From Volutella citrinella (taxonomy: Eukaryota; Ascomycota; Sordariomycetes; Hypocreales; Nectriaceae): a stretch of DNA of 64,000 nucleotides. The DNA is taken from contig JAWZSP010000001.1 of assembly GCA_034401135.1 (NCBI GenBank), positions 3,658,001 through 3,722,000 of the forward strand, written 5' to 3'. A program made the translations under genes and the position numbers. Below, in pieces: positions 1 through 10,904 of the stretch (positions within the stretch are counted from its first letter, which is position 1; every line of letters starts with the position of its first letter). The notes under the pieces were generated by a model. That model did no database searches. It worked only from the letters and a program-made list of their open reading frames with translations, and was not told where the DNA came from.

Positions 1-1148
1 ATGTGCTGGGCAGCCACAGGAAATGCTTGCACCCAGACTTGCATGTCGCGGAGTCATCGACGAATTAACACTCACCAGCGCATCTTGATTTCACGCAAAA
101 GACGCTGGAGCCACTTCGAAGTTCGTACTAGACGGTAGCACTCCGTCCTCACTCCTCAGTCTCGGGGCCAGGATAGTTTGTTTCCGGGGTCGCTGCTACA
201 TGATCTACATCCTGCCAGACCACTTGGCGCTATGTGGGAATCTGCAAGCCTGGAAGTAGAGATCTGCATCGTGGTCCTCACTTGTCCGAGACAACTTGAT
301 ACCCACCACCCAACCCTGTGGGCACTGAGCAGGTTTGTTTTCTGGACGGCCAGCCTCCTCACCACAAAAGCCCAAATCCAATGCCCGAGGCGACGCACAT
401 TTCTTGCGCTTGTGTTGTGAAGTCCCTGGGGCCATCACTAATAACTAAACGAAATTAGTCGATTGCCTCGCAAGCTGAAGCCAGTAGGTCATCTGCCATA
501 TCCTCTCCACCCACCAGTGCCACACCAAGACATTGCGGGGCAGCTAACATCGCGCCGCACCGCGCCGTGCCGGTCCTTGCCGAGAGAAAAAGCCCGACTA
601 GCCAATCTACTTTCAGCATTTCAGTTTTTTAACCGTGGTTGAACTTTTGGGCGTCCTCACAATGAAGCTCATTGATAAACCGTGCAGTTGACCTACGAGG
701 CACCACCCTTGCTAGCCTATGATTTAGACTTGCCAAGAGTCCAAGACGCCTCCGGTTCAGTGGTTATTCAAGAGTCATTCATCACATAATTTGCCACTCG
801 GAATTGGACATCAACCACGCTACTAATTCCTTGATTGTCGCTTTGGATGCCTGGCGCGCAACCATCCCAGCAAAGCTGCCGTTGCTTGGGCAAGATTTAC
901 GAAGACGAAGGAGGAGTTTCCCATCAAATGACAAGAAAACTTGCTTGCCGTGGAGCAATGCGGCGCATAGATGCGGTTTCCATCGGAGATCGTCTCTCGA
1001 GCTGGTCAACACACCCACCTATTTTGCGAGCAGTAGCAAGTTGATTGCATCCATTTCGCTACAAAATGCCCCGGAGGTATCGCCTTATTACATCTCTACC
1101 GCCTTCTTTCCTCCTCATTTGGCCATGTGCATATGAGGTGGGGGTAGA
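1..1148. other. Left-edge stretch without a recognisable gene
   Basis: Only short open frames on both strands, none with a recognisable domain, and no splice-linked chain of conserved-looking segments. No tRNA-like, rRNA-like or transposon-like structure was seen. It could be the upstream region of the weak candidate gene at 1149 or of a gene beyond the left edge. Confidence 0.4.
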
Positions 1149-1773
1149 ATGGCTGTAGGCCCCTCGATTGTTGTTTTCCCTCTGGCCTCAGAGGTAGGTC
1201 GGGGTCGCAGACAACTGGCGGTCAGCAAGCACAGGAGGCCAGGACCTCAAGTTGCTAACCTCTGTTGACATTATGTACAGAGGAAATCGACCTATCAGAT
1301 CTAGCCAAGCCCCCCATTGGGCAAGCACCTTTCGGACTTCATTTCGCACGAAGCGAGTTGGGTGGGAGAATACTATTAGGCTGCATGATGCATCTAACTC
1401 TAGCAGCGCCACTACCAGATCTGTCCAGGGTTGTTGCCAGGGTTAGCCCAGTCGTCCTCAACGTGGATGATGGTTCGCCATAGGAAAATTTCCGAAAGCC
1501 CTGCCTCTCCCAGGCGACAGCTGGCTGGGCTACCTCTGTCATTTTCTACACGTCAGTTGTATTTCCTCATACATCGATGCCATCTTCGACGTCATCCAAG
1601 CTCTGGAAACCACCCCTCTGGGGCTGTCTGCCCCGGTGAGCCCCCACCAGTACACGGGCGTCGTGCTGATGTCGAGCATTTTCATCCTCTCAGTCGCCAT
1701 GGGAGGGTGGCTTGTCCGCCCCTTCGTGCGTGGCAGTGGAACTTTTTCCCAGCCCAAGAAGGTATCGTCGTAG
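1149..1773 (+). CDS. Possible three-exon hypothetical membrane protein (weak)
   Basis: Not recognised. A plausible chain is exons 1149-1193, 1283-1441 and 1513-1773, giving 154 residues in frame. Intron 1 has a GTAGGT donor, a GCTAACC branch-like site and an acceptor within TACAGAG. Intron 2 has a GTTAGC donor and a CCCAG acceptor but no good branch site. Exon 3 reads as convincing protein, with a hydrophobic segment around YTGVVLMSSIFILSVAMGG followed by a basic end, which suggests one membrane span. Without intron 2 the two reading frames are offset by one base, so the alternative is a frameshifted relic. The 3' end is also uncertain, because a GT at 1762 could lead to a further exon. No family was assigned. 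Transcript data or a conserved homolog would decide. Confidence 0.25.
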
Positions 1774-3134
1774 GTTAGACACCTTGACACCCCCACAGCC
1801 TTGCGTGTGAATCCCCCTCCTGCAGGCTTCTAGACCCGGAAGATGTTCATCACTGACGTCCGGGTCGTACCATGGCTGCAGCCTTGGACGAGACAAAACA
1901 TCATCAACGCGCAATTGGATTGTTGCATGTCACACCAGCCACCTACCTTATGCAAGCTCACCGTCTCCCAATTCCCCCTCTGCGACATGCAAGCTCCCAC
2001 AAGTGTCGGTCGCCTAGCAAAGATTTTTTAAGCCAGGTTGTTGGGTTCTTGGCAGGTTGACTTCGTCCACAGGGTCCAAGCCTTGCCTCAATGTGTTTGC
2101 CCTGATGTTAGATTCTGTTTTCAGTCGGCCACCAGAAAGGATGCTCCGGTTCATGCAGGGACCAAGAGATTGGAAACGCACTTTCATGTCTGTGATCCTT
2201 ATTGTCGAGATCTACTCCCATTTCCAGTATTGTCGTATTGATTTTGATGACATGTGTGTCGCGGGCCATCTCATTTACGCATCCGTCGTTTCTTTTGCCC
2301 ACACCGACGTCCCGTATGCCGGGCGTAGTCCCTTTGAAGGACGGACACCATGGGTACTCGGTGGGAGGATCAGCGAGAAGGTGTGGCAGAATTTCTTAGA
2401 CAGAATAAATTACCTTGAGCCTCATTTAATATCTAAACGTCGTAGTTGATGAGGTCGGAAAGTCACGACGGACCAGTGGTGTATCTAGGGTAGGTCCACT
2501 CTGAGATTGGCAAATGTCCGTTTGTTATCACATTTGTGTAAGATGTTGTCGTTGCTTTATTGTTTGGACCGAAAATAAATTGTCTGTAGTTTGCTGTTCC
2601 AGTAATGTTCCTGGCGAAGGTATAATCAATACAAGTCATCATTCAGGGTATGCATAGCAAGAGTTCTGATCAAGGTCCACTGCGTTGCTGCATAGAACCC
2701 ATACATAAGAATGACTAAAATGAGCAGTTACAGCAGACAGCATAGATTATTTGCACACAAACCAAAATAAAGAGGTATCCAGACTCATTTAAACCAGCCG
2801 TGATACACATTAGCAAGATATCGCACTGTCCTTGATAGGAGATTCGAATGGGTGGATGTGCACAGTACGAACAAGCACCCCGCCATTCCAAGCACTGTCC
2901 CCCATCTGTGGTAGGCCTCGATGGACCTCGTCGGCTGACGGTCCCTCTTGACAGACTACAGCGCCAGCAGTGCTGCTATGGAAACTCCAGAAGCCCAGGC
3001 CTGATGCATTGACGGACCGCATCGTTTCTACATCTGCCTGAGCCCACCCCAGGTGGCACCGTGCCAGGCCAAGTCTCCTGCCCCCGAATGGCAGAATCCC
3101 CCTCACACTCGCTCACCATCGTCTGTGCGCCACC
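1774..3134. other. Intergenic, upstream of PPE1
   Basis: About 1.4 kb with only short open frames, the largest a 130-codon frame at 2057-2449 with no recognisable domain. The PPE1 promoter should lie in the right part. The start codon at 3135 has a strong context (GCCACCATGAGC). Confidence 0.5.
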
Positions 3135-4442
3135 ATGAGCGATCTTCAGCGTGCCTGGGCCAAGGCCAAGCTGAATTTACCCAATGATATGTTCGAGGAG
3201 GCCGACGAGTATGCGGAAACGGATGACCTTCCTGAACTTCCGGAGCCTGTGGATGACGATTCGTCCTCGGCCTCATCCGCCTCTTCGGTTTCGTCTACAG
3301 GGACCATCATCCCATCACCCAACCAAAGGCTGTTCGCACGGCCTCAGGGGTAAGCTGCCTCGACGCATGATGCGATACATGCCCAGCTAACCGTAGACAG
3401 AGTGGCACGAGGCCGGACCTTGGAGCAAATCCCGTGGACGACTTATTTTGAGCGAGAGCTGACGCTCAGGTCGGATGTAGACCCAGCTGTGACATACCAC
3501 GCATACCTGACGTCTCCTGTGGGAAAAGGCCCCCTTTTTGTGATGCACCATGGAGCAGGCTCCTCGGGCCTTTCCTTTGCTGTGCTTGGCTCTGAGATGC
3601 GGAAGCGCCTGCCGTCGACCGGAATCCTGGCCATTGACTGCAGAGGCCACGGCTCAACGATTGCGCACGATGATGCGGAGCCGGACCTCAGACTTGGCAC
3701 ACTCTCTGAGGATCTCTTCTCAGTTATCGAGTTGACCAAAAGAGAAATGCACTGGGGCGCGTTGCCTTCAATCATTCTGGTAGGGCATTCACTCGGCGGT
3801 GCAGTTGTCACAGACCTGGCAAAGACGGGAAAGCTGGGAACTGCGCTGTTGGGATATGCCGTCCTGGACGTAGTCGAGGGCTCTGCCATCGATGCGCTCC
3901 AGAGCATGCAGACCTATCTCTCTACTAGACCGGCGGGCTTTGCTACGCTGCAGTCTGGCATCGACTGGCATATCCGCTCTCGGACGATCCGCAACTCACT
4001 TTCTGCTCGAACTTCGGTCCCCGCGCTACTGGTGTTTGACGAAGGCGCGGACCCAACCAGGCCCTGGAGATGGAGGACTAACCTGGGCGCGACCCAGCCG
4101 TTCTGGGAGGGGTGGTTTGTCGGGCTGAGCAAGAAGTTCCTCGAGTCAAGAGGCGGGAAGCTTCTCCTGCTGGCCGGGACTGACCGTCTGGACACGGAAC
4201 TGACCATTGGCCAGATGCAAGGTAAGAATCTACACCGGCTCTCCAACGCCCGCTGCTCACAGAGAATTGGAACAGGAAAATACGCCCTCCAAGTATTCCC
4301 CGAGGCGGGCCACTTCATACACGAGGATCTGCCAGAGAAGACGGCAGTGTCGCTCGTCGACTTTTACCGGAGAAACGACCGCAGCGCGCTTGTTCTGCCG
4401 CCCAAGGTTTCGGACCTCCTGGCGCAGGGCAAGAAGGTTTGA
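3135..4442 (+). CDS. PPE1: Protein phosphatase methylesterase 1 (PME-1/Ppe1)
   Basis: Alpha/beta-hydrolase that removes the C-terminal methyl ester from the catalytic subunit of protein phosphatase 2A, a cytosolic/nuclear step in PP2A holoenzyme control. Exons are 3135-3349, 3401-4221 and 4276-4442 (400 residues). Intron 2 is 54 nt and has no stop in frame, so an unspliced reading would insert 18 residues; removing it restores the family motif MQGKYALQVFPEAGHF. The N terminus is acidic and Ser-rich, then FARPQG leads into the hydrolase fold. The nucleophile elbow GHSLGG places the catalytic Ser near residue 202. The oxyanion segment is HHGAGSSG, an IDCRGHG segment follows, and the catalytic His lies in AGHFIHED near the C terminus. 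Length and motif order match fungal PPE1. The start has a near-ideal context (CACCATGAG). Confidence 0.95.
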
Positions 4443-5770
4443 GGCAGCACGACAAGCAGCATGGCTGTCAGGCGGGCCGAGGCTACTGGTGCAGCCATCG
4501 ATTGGATTGGGCCGCACAGGGAAGAAGCGGCATGTATAAACGATTGACGAAGGGTGCAGACAGATGGAGAATAGAAGCTTACCGCCGCCGCAAGAAGATT
4601 CCCCGGTATCCGGAGCGAGTCTCGTCATGGAATTCAGGAGACCATGGAGATGCGGACAGAAGCTGACTTGCCGGTTGGTGTGTTCTGGCACCGCCCCTGG
4701 TTCACTGCTTCGCCTACATACACGGACGTTGCATCGAGACAGATCCCTGGGACTTTATCGGCATCCCCAAAATGGCATATGTATGTTAAATTCGAGTGTT
4801 CCTGCGTCTGTGCTGCTGCTACTACCTTAGCACATACATACATCCGTCCCCAACCAGCCGCATTTGCCAATCCGCTCAACAGTCCGCCCCAATTTGAGGG
4901 CCCTGGTTTTGATAGCTCGCGCCACGGAAGCTTCTGCTCGCCGGCACATTCCCCCCCGCCGCTAGAGTGCGGAGGGGGGGCCCGCCTTGTGACCCTTGTG
5001 GCAGGGGTGCAGAGCGCCATGGCATCTCTTTTGTTCTAGGCTCTCTAGCTGCTGCTGGCTTTTGGGAGCTCAGTATCCCGACTATCCGCAAAGCTCAGTC
5101 AACACCAGTAGCTCGCTCAGTCTACGGTCGCCGGCCAGTCTTGTCTGGTCTTACGGCGCTGGTCGTGGCGCTGGGTGCGACTCGCTGCTCTGCCGATTTG
5201 CCGTCGGCGACTCGTTTTGTTTCGGGCTGGCATGGATGGTCACGTCGATCCCTGCGGCTGCCCTTTGCGCACTGGCAGTCTCGCAAACATCTTGCCTCGC
5301 AGAGTTCTTATTCAAAACCAGATTCGGCTCGTCGCCCCGTGCGGGATTCGCCCAATTCAACGGCCGGGGCAGGGCCTCTGTGGCGTGGGTCGACAGCCAT
5401 TGGCTCGGGCCAAACGATGGCGCGTTTGAGAGGGAGGGGGGGATGGCTGCCAGCGCAGGTGCCAGTACGAGTACGGGCGCAGGGCGCTGTAATTCGATAG
5501 TTGCCGGCGGTGGTCCCGCTTGGTCTCGCCTGGTCTCGCGCTCTCCCGTAACCGGGGCATCCCATCCAATCTTGGAGTGTGCTGACTTGTTGCTGGAATC
5601 TCCCTTTCGACCAGCAACCAATTCATGCTTTTCCTATTCCATACGTAATATTACCTACTTATTCAGCTCTCTCTTCCCAAGTCAACTATTCCCCTTCTGC
5701 GCCGACTTGTGAACCCCAGACTCTCTCCTCCATATCGTATACGAAGCCTCCATCCAAAAGCAACTCCATC
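4443..5770. promoter_or_regulatory. Long upstream region of the CFEM gene
   Basis: About 1.3 kb without a supported gene. It contains a strong GC-rich inverted repeat (4951-4980, listed separately) and a pyrimidine-rich segment close to the CFEM start (about 5640-5770). A stop-free frame from about 4996 to 5712 lacks an early ATG and any domain, and probably reflects GC-rich base composition. Confidence 0.5.
4951..4980. promoter_or_regulatory. GC-rich inverted repeat with two SYGGRG (CreA-type) sites
   Basis: Two 12-bp arms (CCCCCCCGCCGC at 4951-4962, GCGGAGGGGGGG at 4969-4980) pair with one mismatch around the 6-nt loop TAGAGT. GCGGAG (4969-4974, + strand) and GCGGGG (4954-4959, - strand) both fit SYGGRG, the known binding consensus of the fungal carbon-repression factor CreA/CRE1. 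Paired CreA sites are usually the functional form. Repression of the CFEM gene about 790 bp downstream is inference only. Confidence 0.35.
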
Positions 5771-6391
5771 ATGAAGACCGCAACCATCATCTCCGCCGCC
5801 CTCATGGCTGGCCTGGTCGCCGCCCAGGACATGAACCAGGTCCCCAAGTGTGCCGTGAGTCGCCATTGTCGCGCACGCAGTCGCGTCAATTGTCCCCGAG
5901 CTGACCACCTCTCTTCCCTTTTTTAGGCTCCCTGTCTCCAGAAGTACACGACCGGTGGAGGCATCGCCGGCTGCAAGTCGCTCGACGTCAAGTGCATCTG
6001 CTCCAACAGCGAATTCCTCGACGGAATCGCCTGCTGTCTGGAGGACGGTTGCGACGACGCGGGCAAGAAGGCGGCCGTCGAATTTGCCAAGGGCATCTGC
6101 TCGGCCGCCGGCGTCACGGTCCCCAGCGAAGTCGTTTGCAAGTCCAAGACCGGCTCCTCCGCGGCCACCGAGGCCGCTACCAAGACCACCGAGTCCGCCA
6201 AGACACCCGGAGCTGCTGGCACAACCCCGACCTCGGCTGCCAATGGCAACAGCGCGACCAGCAACTCGGGCACTGCCACCGGTGCCGCGGGAGGCGCTGC
6301 GACGAGCTCCAAGGCCCCCGGCGCCGCTCCTGGCCTCGATGCTGGAACCGGCTTCTTCGGCGCCGTCGTCGCCATGCTGCTGGCCCTGTAA
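5771..6391 (+). CDS. GPI-anchored CFEM-domain cell-wall/membrane protein
   Basis: Secreted fungal protein with one CFEM domain. Exons are 5771-5854 and 5927-6391 (182 residues); the 72-nt intron ends in TTTTTTAG. Residues 1-18 form a signal peptide (hydrophobic core [10 protein letters not shown], cleavage near AAQ). CFEM spans about residues 20-90, with the hallmark DxxCxC (DVKCIC, Asp48, Cys51, Cys53) and cysteines at 27, 31, 44, 51, 53, 64, 65, 70 and 86. That is nine rather than the usual eight, because of the Cys64-Cys65 pair. The Asp of this motif is the axial haem-iron ligand in characterised CFEM proteins. A long Ser/Thr/Ala/Gly-rich stalk follows, then a C-terminal hydrophobic tail ending in AVVAMLLAL, typical of a GPI-attachment signal. 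Roles known in the family are haem capture, adhesion and virulence; which applies here cannot be told. Confidence 0.93.
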
Positions 6392-7622
6392 AGGATTGGC
6401 ATCTCACGAAGGAATGCATAATGGATGGTGTGGAGAGCGATGCGATATGGACGCGACTTGGCGAAATCTAGGATAGTCAACTTCCCTTCAGACAAGAGAC
6501 GCTCGGCGCCTCAATAATTTCGGTGGTTGGCCTACGGAGGCACATATACTCAAATACTTAAAAACAAGACAATGATTCGAGCGCAACAGACAGTGGCATG
6601 GTGACTTGGTACTCGTGACGGACCGTTGAGATTGGGATCAAGGCTAACTAGCTGGTTTCGCGGTCACGATTTGGCGTAGACGAGGACCACGAGCTGGTTC
6701 ATCTTGCTTGCCATGTGCATTGGCCAAAGATTGATCCCGAACAATCCCCATTTGCGTATCTCGTTGACCGATGCTGAGAGTTGGGCCTTGTCCGCCGGTC
6801 ACACGGGTCGGCGCGAATTTCTGTAGGAGCCGAGCCAAAACTGTGCTAACAATTGGTCGCCATGAAGCCCGACAGCATCATTTACGCAAAGCGGGTTATC
6901 ATGACAGCGGCGAGGCCATTGGACAAGTGTCCGAGGCATCCAAGGGCATGCCACAACGCTCCGCCCTATATTACCGGGGAGCTCATCGTCGTTCGAAGCC
7001 GACGACTCGACTCTGTGTCTCGTATTGTCGATTGAGTGTGCACTCTCTTGTCAAAGTGGTTTGTCTCGAGAAGTGGCGGTGATAAGGTAGGTGGCCTGAG
7101 TTTTGGAGCTTCTGAGCCATCTCCCCATTCTGAAAGCCAACCCGAACACGGAAACAACCTTGCAATCATTTCCCATGGCAGCTTGCTGAGGGTAGAAGCT
7201 GGCAGGACTCCATGTCAAGAATGTCCAACAGCGGAGGCTGACACACAGGACACACCGCGTACCGAGATTCTCCGATGCCTGGACGAATGGTGTATATGAA
7301 GAAACCAATGTGGATGTTGACTGGTCAATGGCCGCGAATATCAAGCCTCAGGGACCGAGGATAAGATGTATGCTGATGCATGGTGACGATGCAAGTACAC
7401 AACGGACGTGGAACGACGGAGAGACGGCCCCGCCCAGCCCGCTGCCCGCTGCCCCATGGCAATAAACCCCGCCAGACGTCACAGAGCAAGCACCCCACCA
7501 AAAGAGCGCCCCTCAACCAGAATCGAGATAAAAGAAAGGACCTTCGCCTGCTTTCCTTCACCCAGACCCGCCTCTTGCGCCTGTACATACTGTTAGGACC
7601 AGCGATCGAAGTGCTATCCGCC
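6392..7622. other. Intergenic between CFEM gene and RPE
   Basis: About 1.2 kb holding the 3' flank of the CFEM gene and the upstream region of the epimerase gene. Only short open frames are present on either strand and none is convincing. Confidence 0.5.
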
Positions 7623-8582
7623 ATGGCTCCCAATACCATCATTGCCCCGTCCATCCTGTCGGCCGACTTCGCGCAGCTTGGCCATGCCTGCGCCCTAACC
7701 ATGGGCCAGGGAGCCGACTGGCTGCATGTCGACATCATGTTGGTCCACCCTTGTAGCAGCGCAGGATTGATGGGGGAGTCGAGGATGCTCACAAAGTTGT
7801 TAGGGACGGTCACTTCGTGCCCAACATCACGTTTGGCGCCCCCGTTGTCGCCAAGATCCGAGAACACGTCGAGAAGCCCACCGAGAACCACGGACGGGGC
7901 ACCTTTGACTGCCACATGATGATTGCGGAGGTGAGTGAGCGAGGACGAGCGACCGGGGCGGGCCGGGAAGAGGCAACATGTTAACGTGGACGTTGCAGCC
8001 CAAGAAATGGGTCAAGGAGTTTAAGAAGGCTGGTTGCGACCTGTACTGCTTTCACTACGAGGCAGCCTTCTCCAGCGCCGCCGAGAGCCCCGAGGAAACA
8101 ACCGACAAGAAGACCAACCCCAAGGAGCTGATCCGGTACATCCACGACCAGGGAATCCTTGCTGGCATTGCCATCAAGCCCGACACCTCGGTCGATGTGC
8201 TGTGGGATATCCTCGAGAACAGCGAAGCTGCAGAGCGTCCAGATGTAGGCAACGAAGAACCCGACTCCCTTCTCCAAGCCATGAGGGATGCTAATTGTTT
8301 TGTCTCGAAATGTAGATGGTCTTGATCATGACCGTGTACCCCGGCTTCGGTGGCCAGAAGTTCATGGCCTCGGAACTGCCCAAGGTCGAGGCCCTCCGCA
8401 AGAAATACCCCGAGATGAACATTGAGGTGGACGGCGGCCTGGGCCCCGGCACGATTGATCAGGCAGCCGACGCCGGCGCCAATGTCATCGTGGCAGGCAG
8501 TGCCGTGTTTGGAGCCAAGGATCCGTCCGAGGTCATTGCCCTGCTGCGCAAGTCTGTGGACGACAGGAAGGCCAACTGGTGA
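7623..8582 (+). CDS. RPE1: Ribulose-5-phosphate 3-epimerase
   Basis: Cytosolic TIM-barrel metalloenzyme of the non-oxidative pentose phosphate pathway, interconverting D-ribulose 5-phosphate and D-xylulose 5-phosphate. Exons are 7623-7738, 7804-7930, 7999-8244 and 8316-8582 (251 residues). Intron 1 splits the ATG codon of HVDIM|DGHFVPN and uses an unusual GTTGGT donor. The later introns have ordinary donors, and intron 3 has a CTAAT-type branch. Conserved features in order are N-terminal [22 protein letters not shown], with the metal-ligand His and catalytic Asp; FDCHMM, with the second His ligand; [12 protein letters not shown], the phosphate/active-site loop; and [10 protein letters not shown], carrying the second catalytic Asp. 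Length is slightly above the usual 220-240 because of a charged insert (about residues 96-110, [10 protein letters not shown]) also seen in fungal orthologs. All key residues are present. Confidence 0.96.
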
Positions 8583-9307
8583 CTTAAAGACTCGAGGCCA
8601 TGGAGACGTAAGTTGTGACTTGGCGGGGCCGTTGGGGAGTTTGCACATAGTCGTACGTATAGAAGGGGGAGGGTCTGCATGTGTGGGAGATTCAATCGGG
8701 CCATTGACAATCCAATGTCAATAAAGAGGGAACAGGCAGCTATTGTGCGTGGCTGCAACCATACATCCCATTCATTCAACCCACTCATTCATCCCACGCG
8801 TGCGCGAGCAGAGTCAATTGTGTTGGGTGGTTGTAGAAGGTCCACTGGGGACCCTGGCCACCTGCAGACGGCGCAAACAACGTTCATGCTTCTGATCGGT
8901 GGTACAGCATATCACAAGTTAATTATTCACACAGACTTGGTTCCATCTCGCCTGCCGTGGCCAAAAGGCGTAATTAGTGGCTTTGGTAGAGCAACGCATC
9001 TGATGTGCCGTCACAGGTTCGCAGGTGCATGCCCACTCTGTCCAGCACCAGCCTCCTGCTTCGCACAGCGCCAGCCCCCCCGCAGGGCTCGCACTAACCA
9101 CCAAGGGCCTAACCGCACAACGAGCGCGGGACGACCACCATCCGTGTTGACGGCTGAAGGCACCTTCAAGTCGGTTTCCGTCTATCCCAAACCCTTCTCG
9201 CGTCCTCCACACGCACTGTCGCATATAGATTCCTCCTCCTCATCATCCATGTCTGTCTTCATCCTCTGATTGCTCCCGACGACTCGTATCCACCAATCCA
9301 CCAAGCA
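8583..9307. other. Intergenic between RPE and BUB2
   Basis: Carries the 3' flank of RPE and the upstream region of BUB2. A CACGCGTG palindrome containing an MCB core ACGCGT (8796-8801) lies about 510 bp upstream of BUB2. The last 100 bp are C/T-rich, as is common near fungal transcription starts. Confidence 0.4.
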
Positions 9308-10904
9308 ATGTCAGAGCCGTCTCCTCCTCCTCCGACGCGGTCCGCGATCCCTTCGCTGCCGATGCCACTGCCAGAACTCCAAGCGCCGCCCTCGCCACGC
9401 ACCCACCGCGCGCTTCGCCGCCTACAGTCCGCTCACGCCCTGGGTGCCCGAGCCGCCAATCCCCCATCTCTCATCTCGCAGCAGCGCTTGCGCGAGCAGC
9501 ATCGCAATGTCTCGCCAACCCGGGGCGACAAGTCGTCGAGCAGCACCAACGTGACGTCGTTCTCGGCTTCGACATCGCAAGCACCCCTGGACAACCGCTC
9601 CCCCCAGCGCGGCCGCGCCAACAGCGACGCAACCCCCCCTCTGGTCCATCAGATGAACGTCGTTACTGCAAGCAAGCGCGCCGGTAGCAGGAAGCCCGTC
9701 TTCTCTCACGGCCACCTCTCCCTCCAGCAGATTATCCGTGAGGGCCCCACAGACGGCGACTTCAATGGCGCGCTGGAGAGCGCGCGATGGAAGGTCATTG
9801 ACGGCGGCGTCAAGAGTGCTGAGGACGGAATGGTGAGATGAAGCCGAAGCCCATCTCCCACGAAACGTTTGCGGCCTTGGCCATGCTAACCACCCCTCGC
9901 CCGCAGTCCACCCTTCGCATCTACGTCTGGCTCGTCCTTCTCGACGCCCCGATCCTCTCCACCGACGACTACATCGCCCTTATCCACCGCGGCGCATCGC
10001 CCGCCTACTCCAAGATCCGCAATGACACCTTCCGCACCCTCACAACCGACCCGCTGTTCCGTCGACGAGTTAGCGAGGCCAGCCTCATCCGCCTCCTCAA
10101 CGCCATCGCCTGGAAGCTGCACGACTCCCGCGAGAAGCAGCGCCAGAGCCGGCCCGGCAGCAGCCGCGGGTCGCTGGGCCCCCGCGACAGCAGCGTCTCG
10201 GCCACGTCCCACACCAGCACATCCTCCCCGACCGCCCGGAGCCGGGCCCGCGCCCTGACGCTGACGACGGAGGGCTCAGAGAACGGAGCCGCCGCCTCGG
10301 AGCCCGGCACCTACGTCCAGGGCATGAACGTCCTCGCCGCGCCCTTCCTCTATGCCGCCCGGAGCGAGGCCGAGGCCTTTGTCGCCTTCCACTCGCTCCT
10401 CACCCGCGAGTGCCCGGGCTACATCCGCGGCGCAATGGATGGCGTCCACCGCGGCCTGGCCCTGGTCGACAAGGTCCTCGCCATCGTCGACCCCCGGCTC
10501 AGCATGTACCTCACGGCCAAGGGCCTGTCCGCCGAGATCTACGCATTCCCCTCCGTGCTGACGCTGTGCGCCTGCACGCCGCCCCTGCCCGAAGTGCTGC
10601 GCCTTTGGGATTTCCTCTTCGCGTACGGGCCGCACCTGAACATCATCTGTATTGTGGCGCAACTTACCATCATGCGGGCCCAGATTCTGCAGTCGCCAAG
10701 GTATGGATGAAGCCAGGGGCGGCCTCCCACCGCCCCCCTACCCACCTCCTCTCCGTGCCGCAGCTAATCGAGCAACCTAGTCCGAACAAGGTCCTCCGAT
10801 CCTTTCCCCAGCTGGATGCTGACCTCGTCAAGACCATTACCATCTCCATCATCAAGAAGATCCCTGACGATGTCTATGCTGAAATAGTGTCCCATGCGCT
10901 GTGA
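9308..10904 (+). CDS. BUB2: Bub2/Cdc16-type TBC GTPase-activating protein
   Basis: TBC-domain RabGAP-like protein. In yeasts Bub2 pairs with Bfa1/Byr4 at the spindle pole body and inactivates the GTPase Tem1/Spg1, restraining mitotic exit or septation. Exons are 9308-9832, 9907-10700 and 10781-10904 (480 residues); introns of 74 and 80 nt carry GCTAAC-like branch sites. The first 130 residues are Pro/Ser-rich and disordered. The TBC domain covers roughly residues 140-450. The arginine-finger motif IxxDxxR is present (IRNDTFR, Arg218), as is the glutamine-finger motif YxQ (YVQGMN, Gln313), so both catalytic fingers are intact. A low-complexity Ser/Arg insert (about 250-305) separates them. The spliced third exon supplies the family ending SPSPNKVLRSFPQL. 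It is longer than yeast Bub2 because of the disordered N terminus and the insert. Confidence 0.9.

Noticed and set aside
1471..1483. Calling a definite one-base frameshift pseudogene at the left edge
   Set aside because: A 71-nt intron (1442-1512) resolves the frame change, so a pseudogene call is not forced.
4996..5712. 238-codon stop-free frame upstream of the CFEM gene
   Set aside because: It begins without an early ATG and has no domain or splice logic; it lies in GC-rich promoter sequence where open frames are common.
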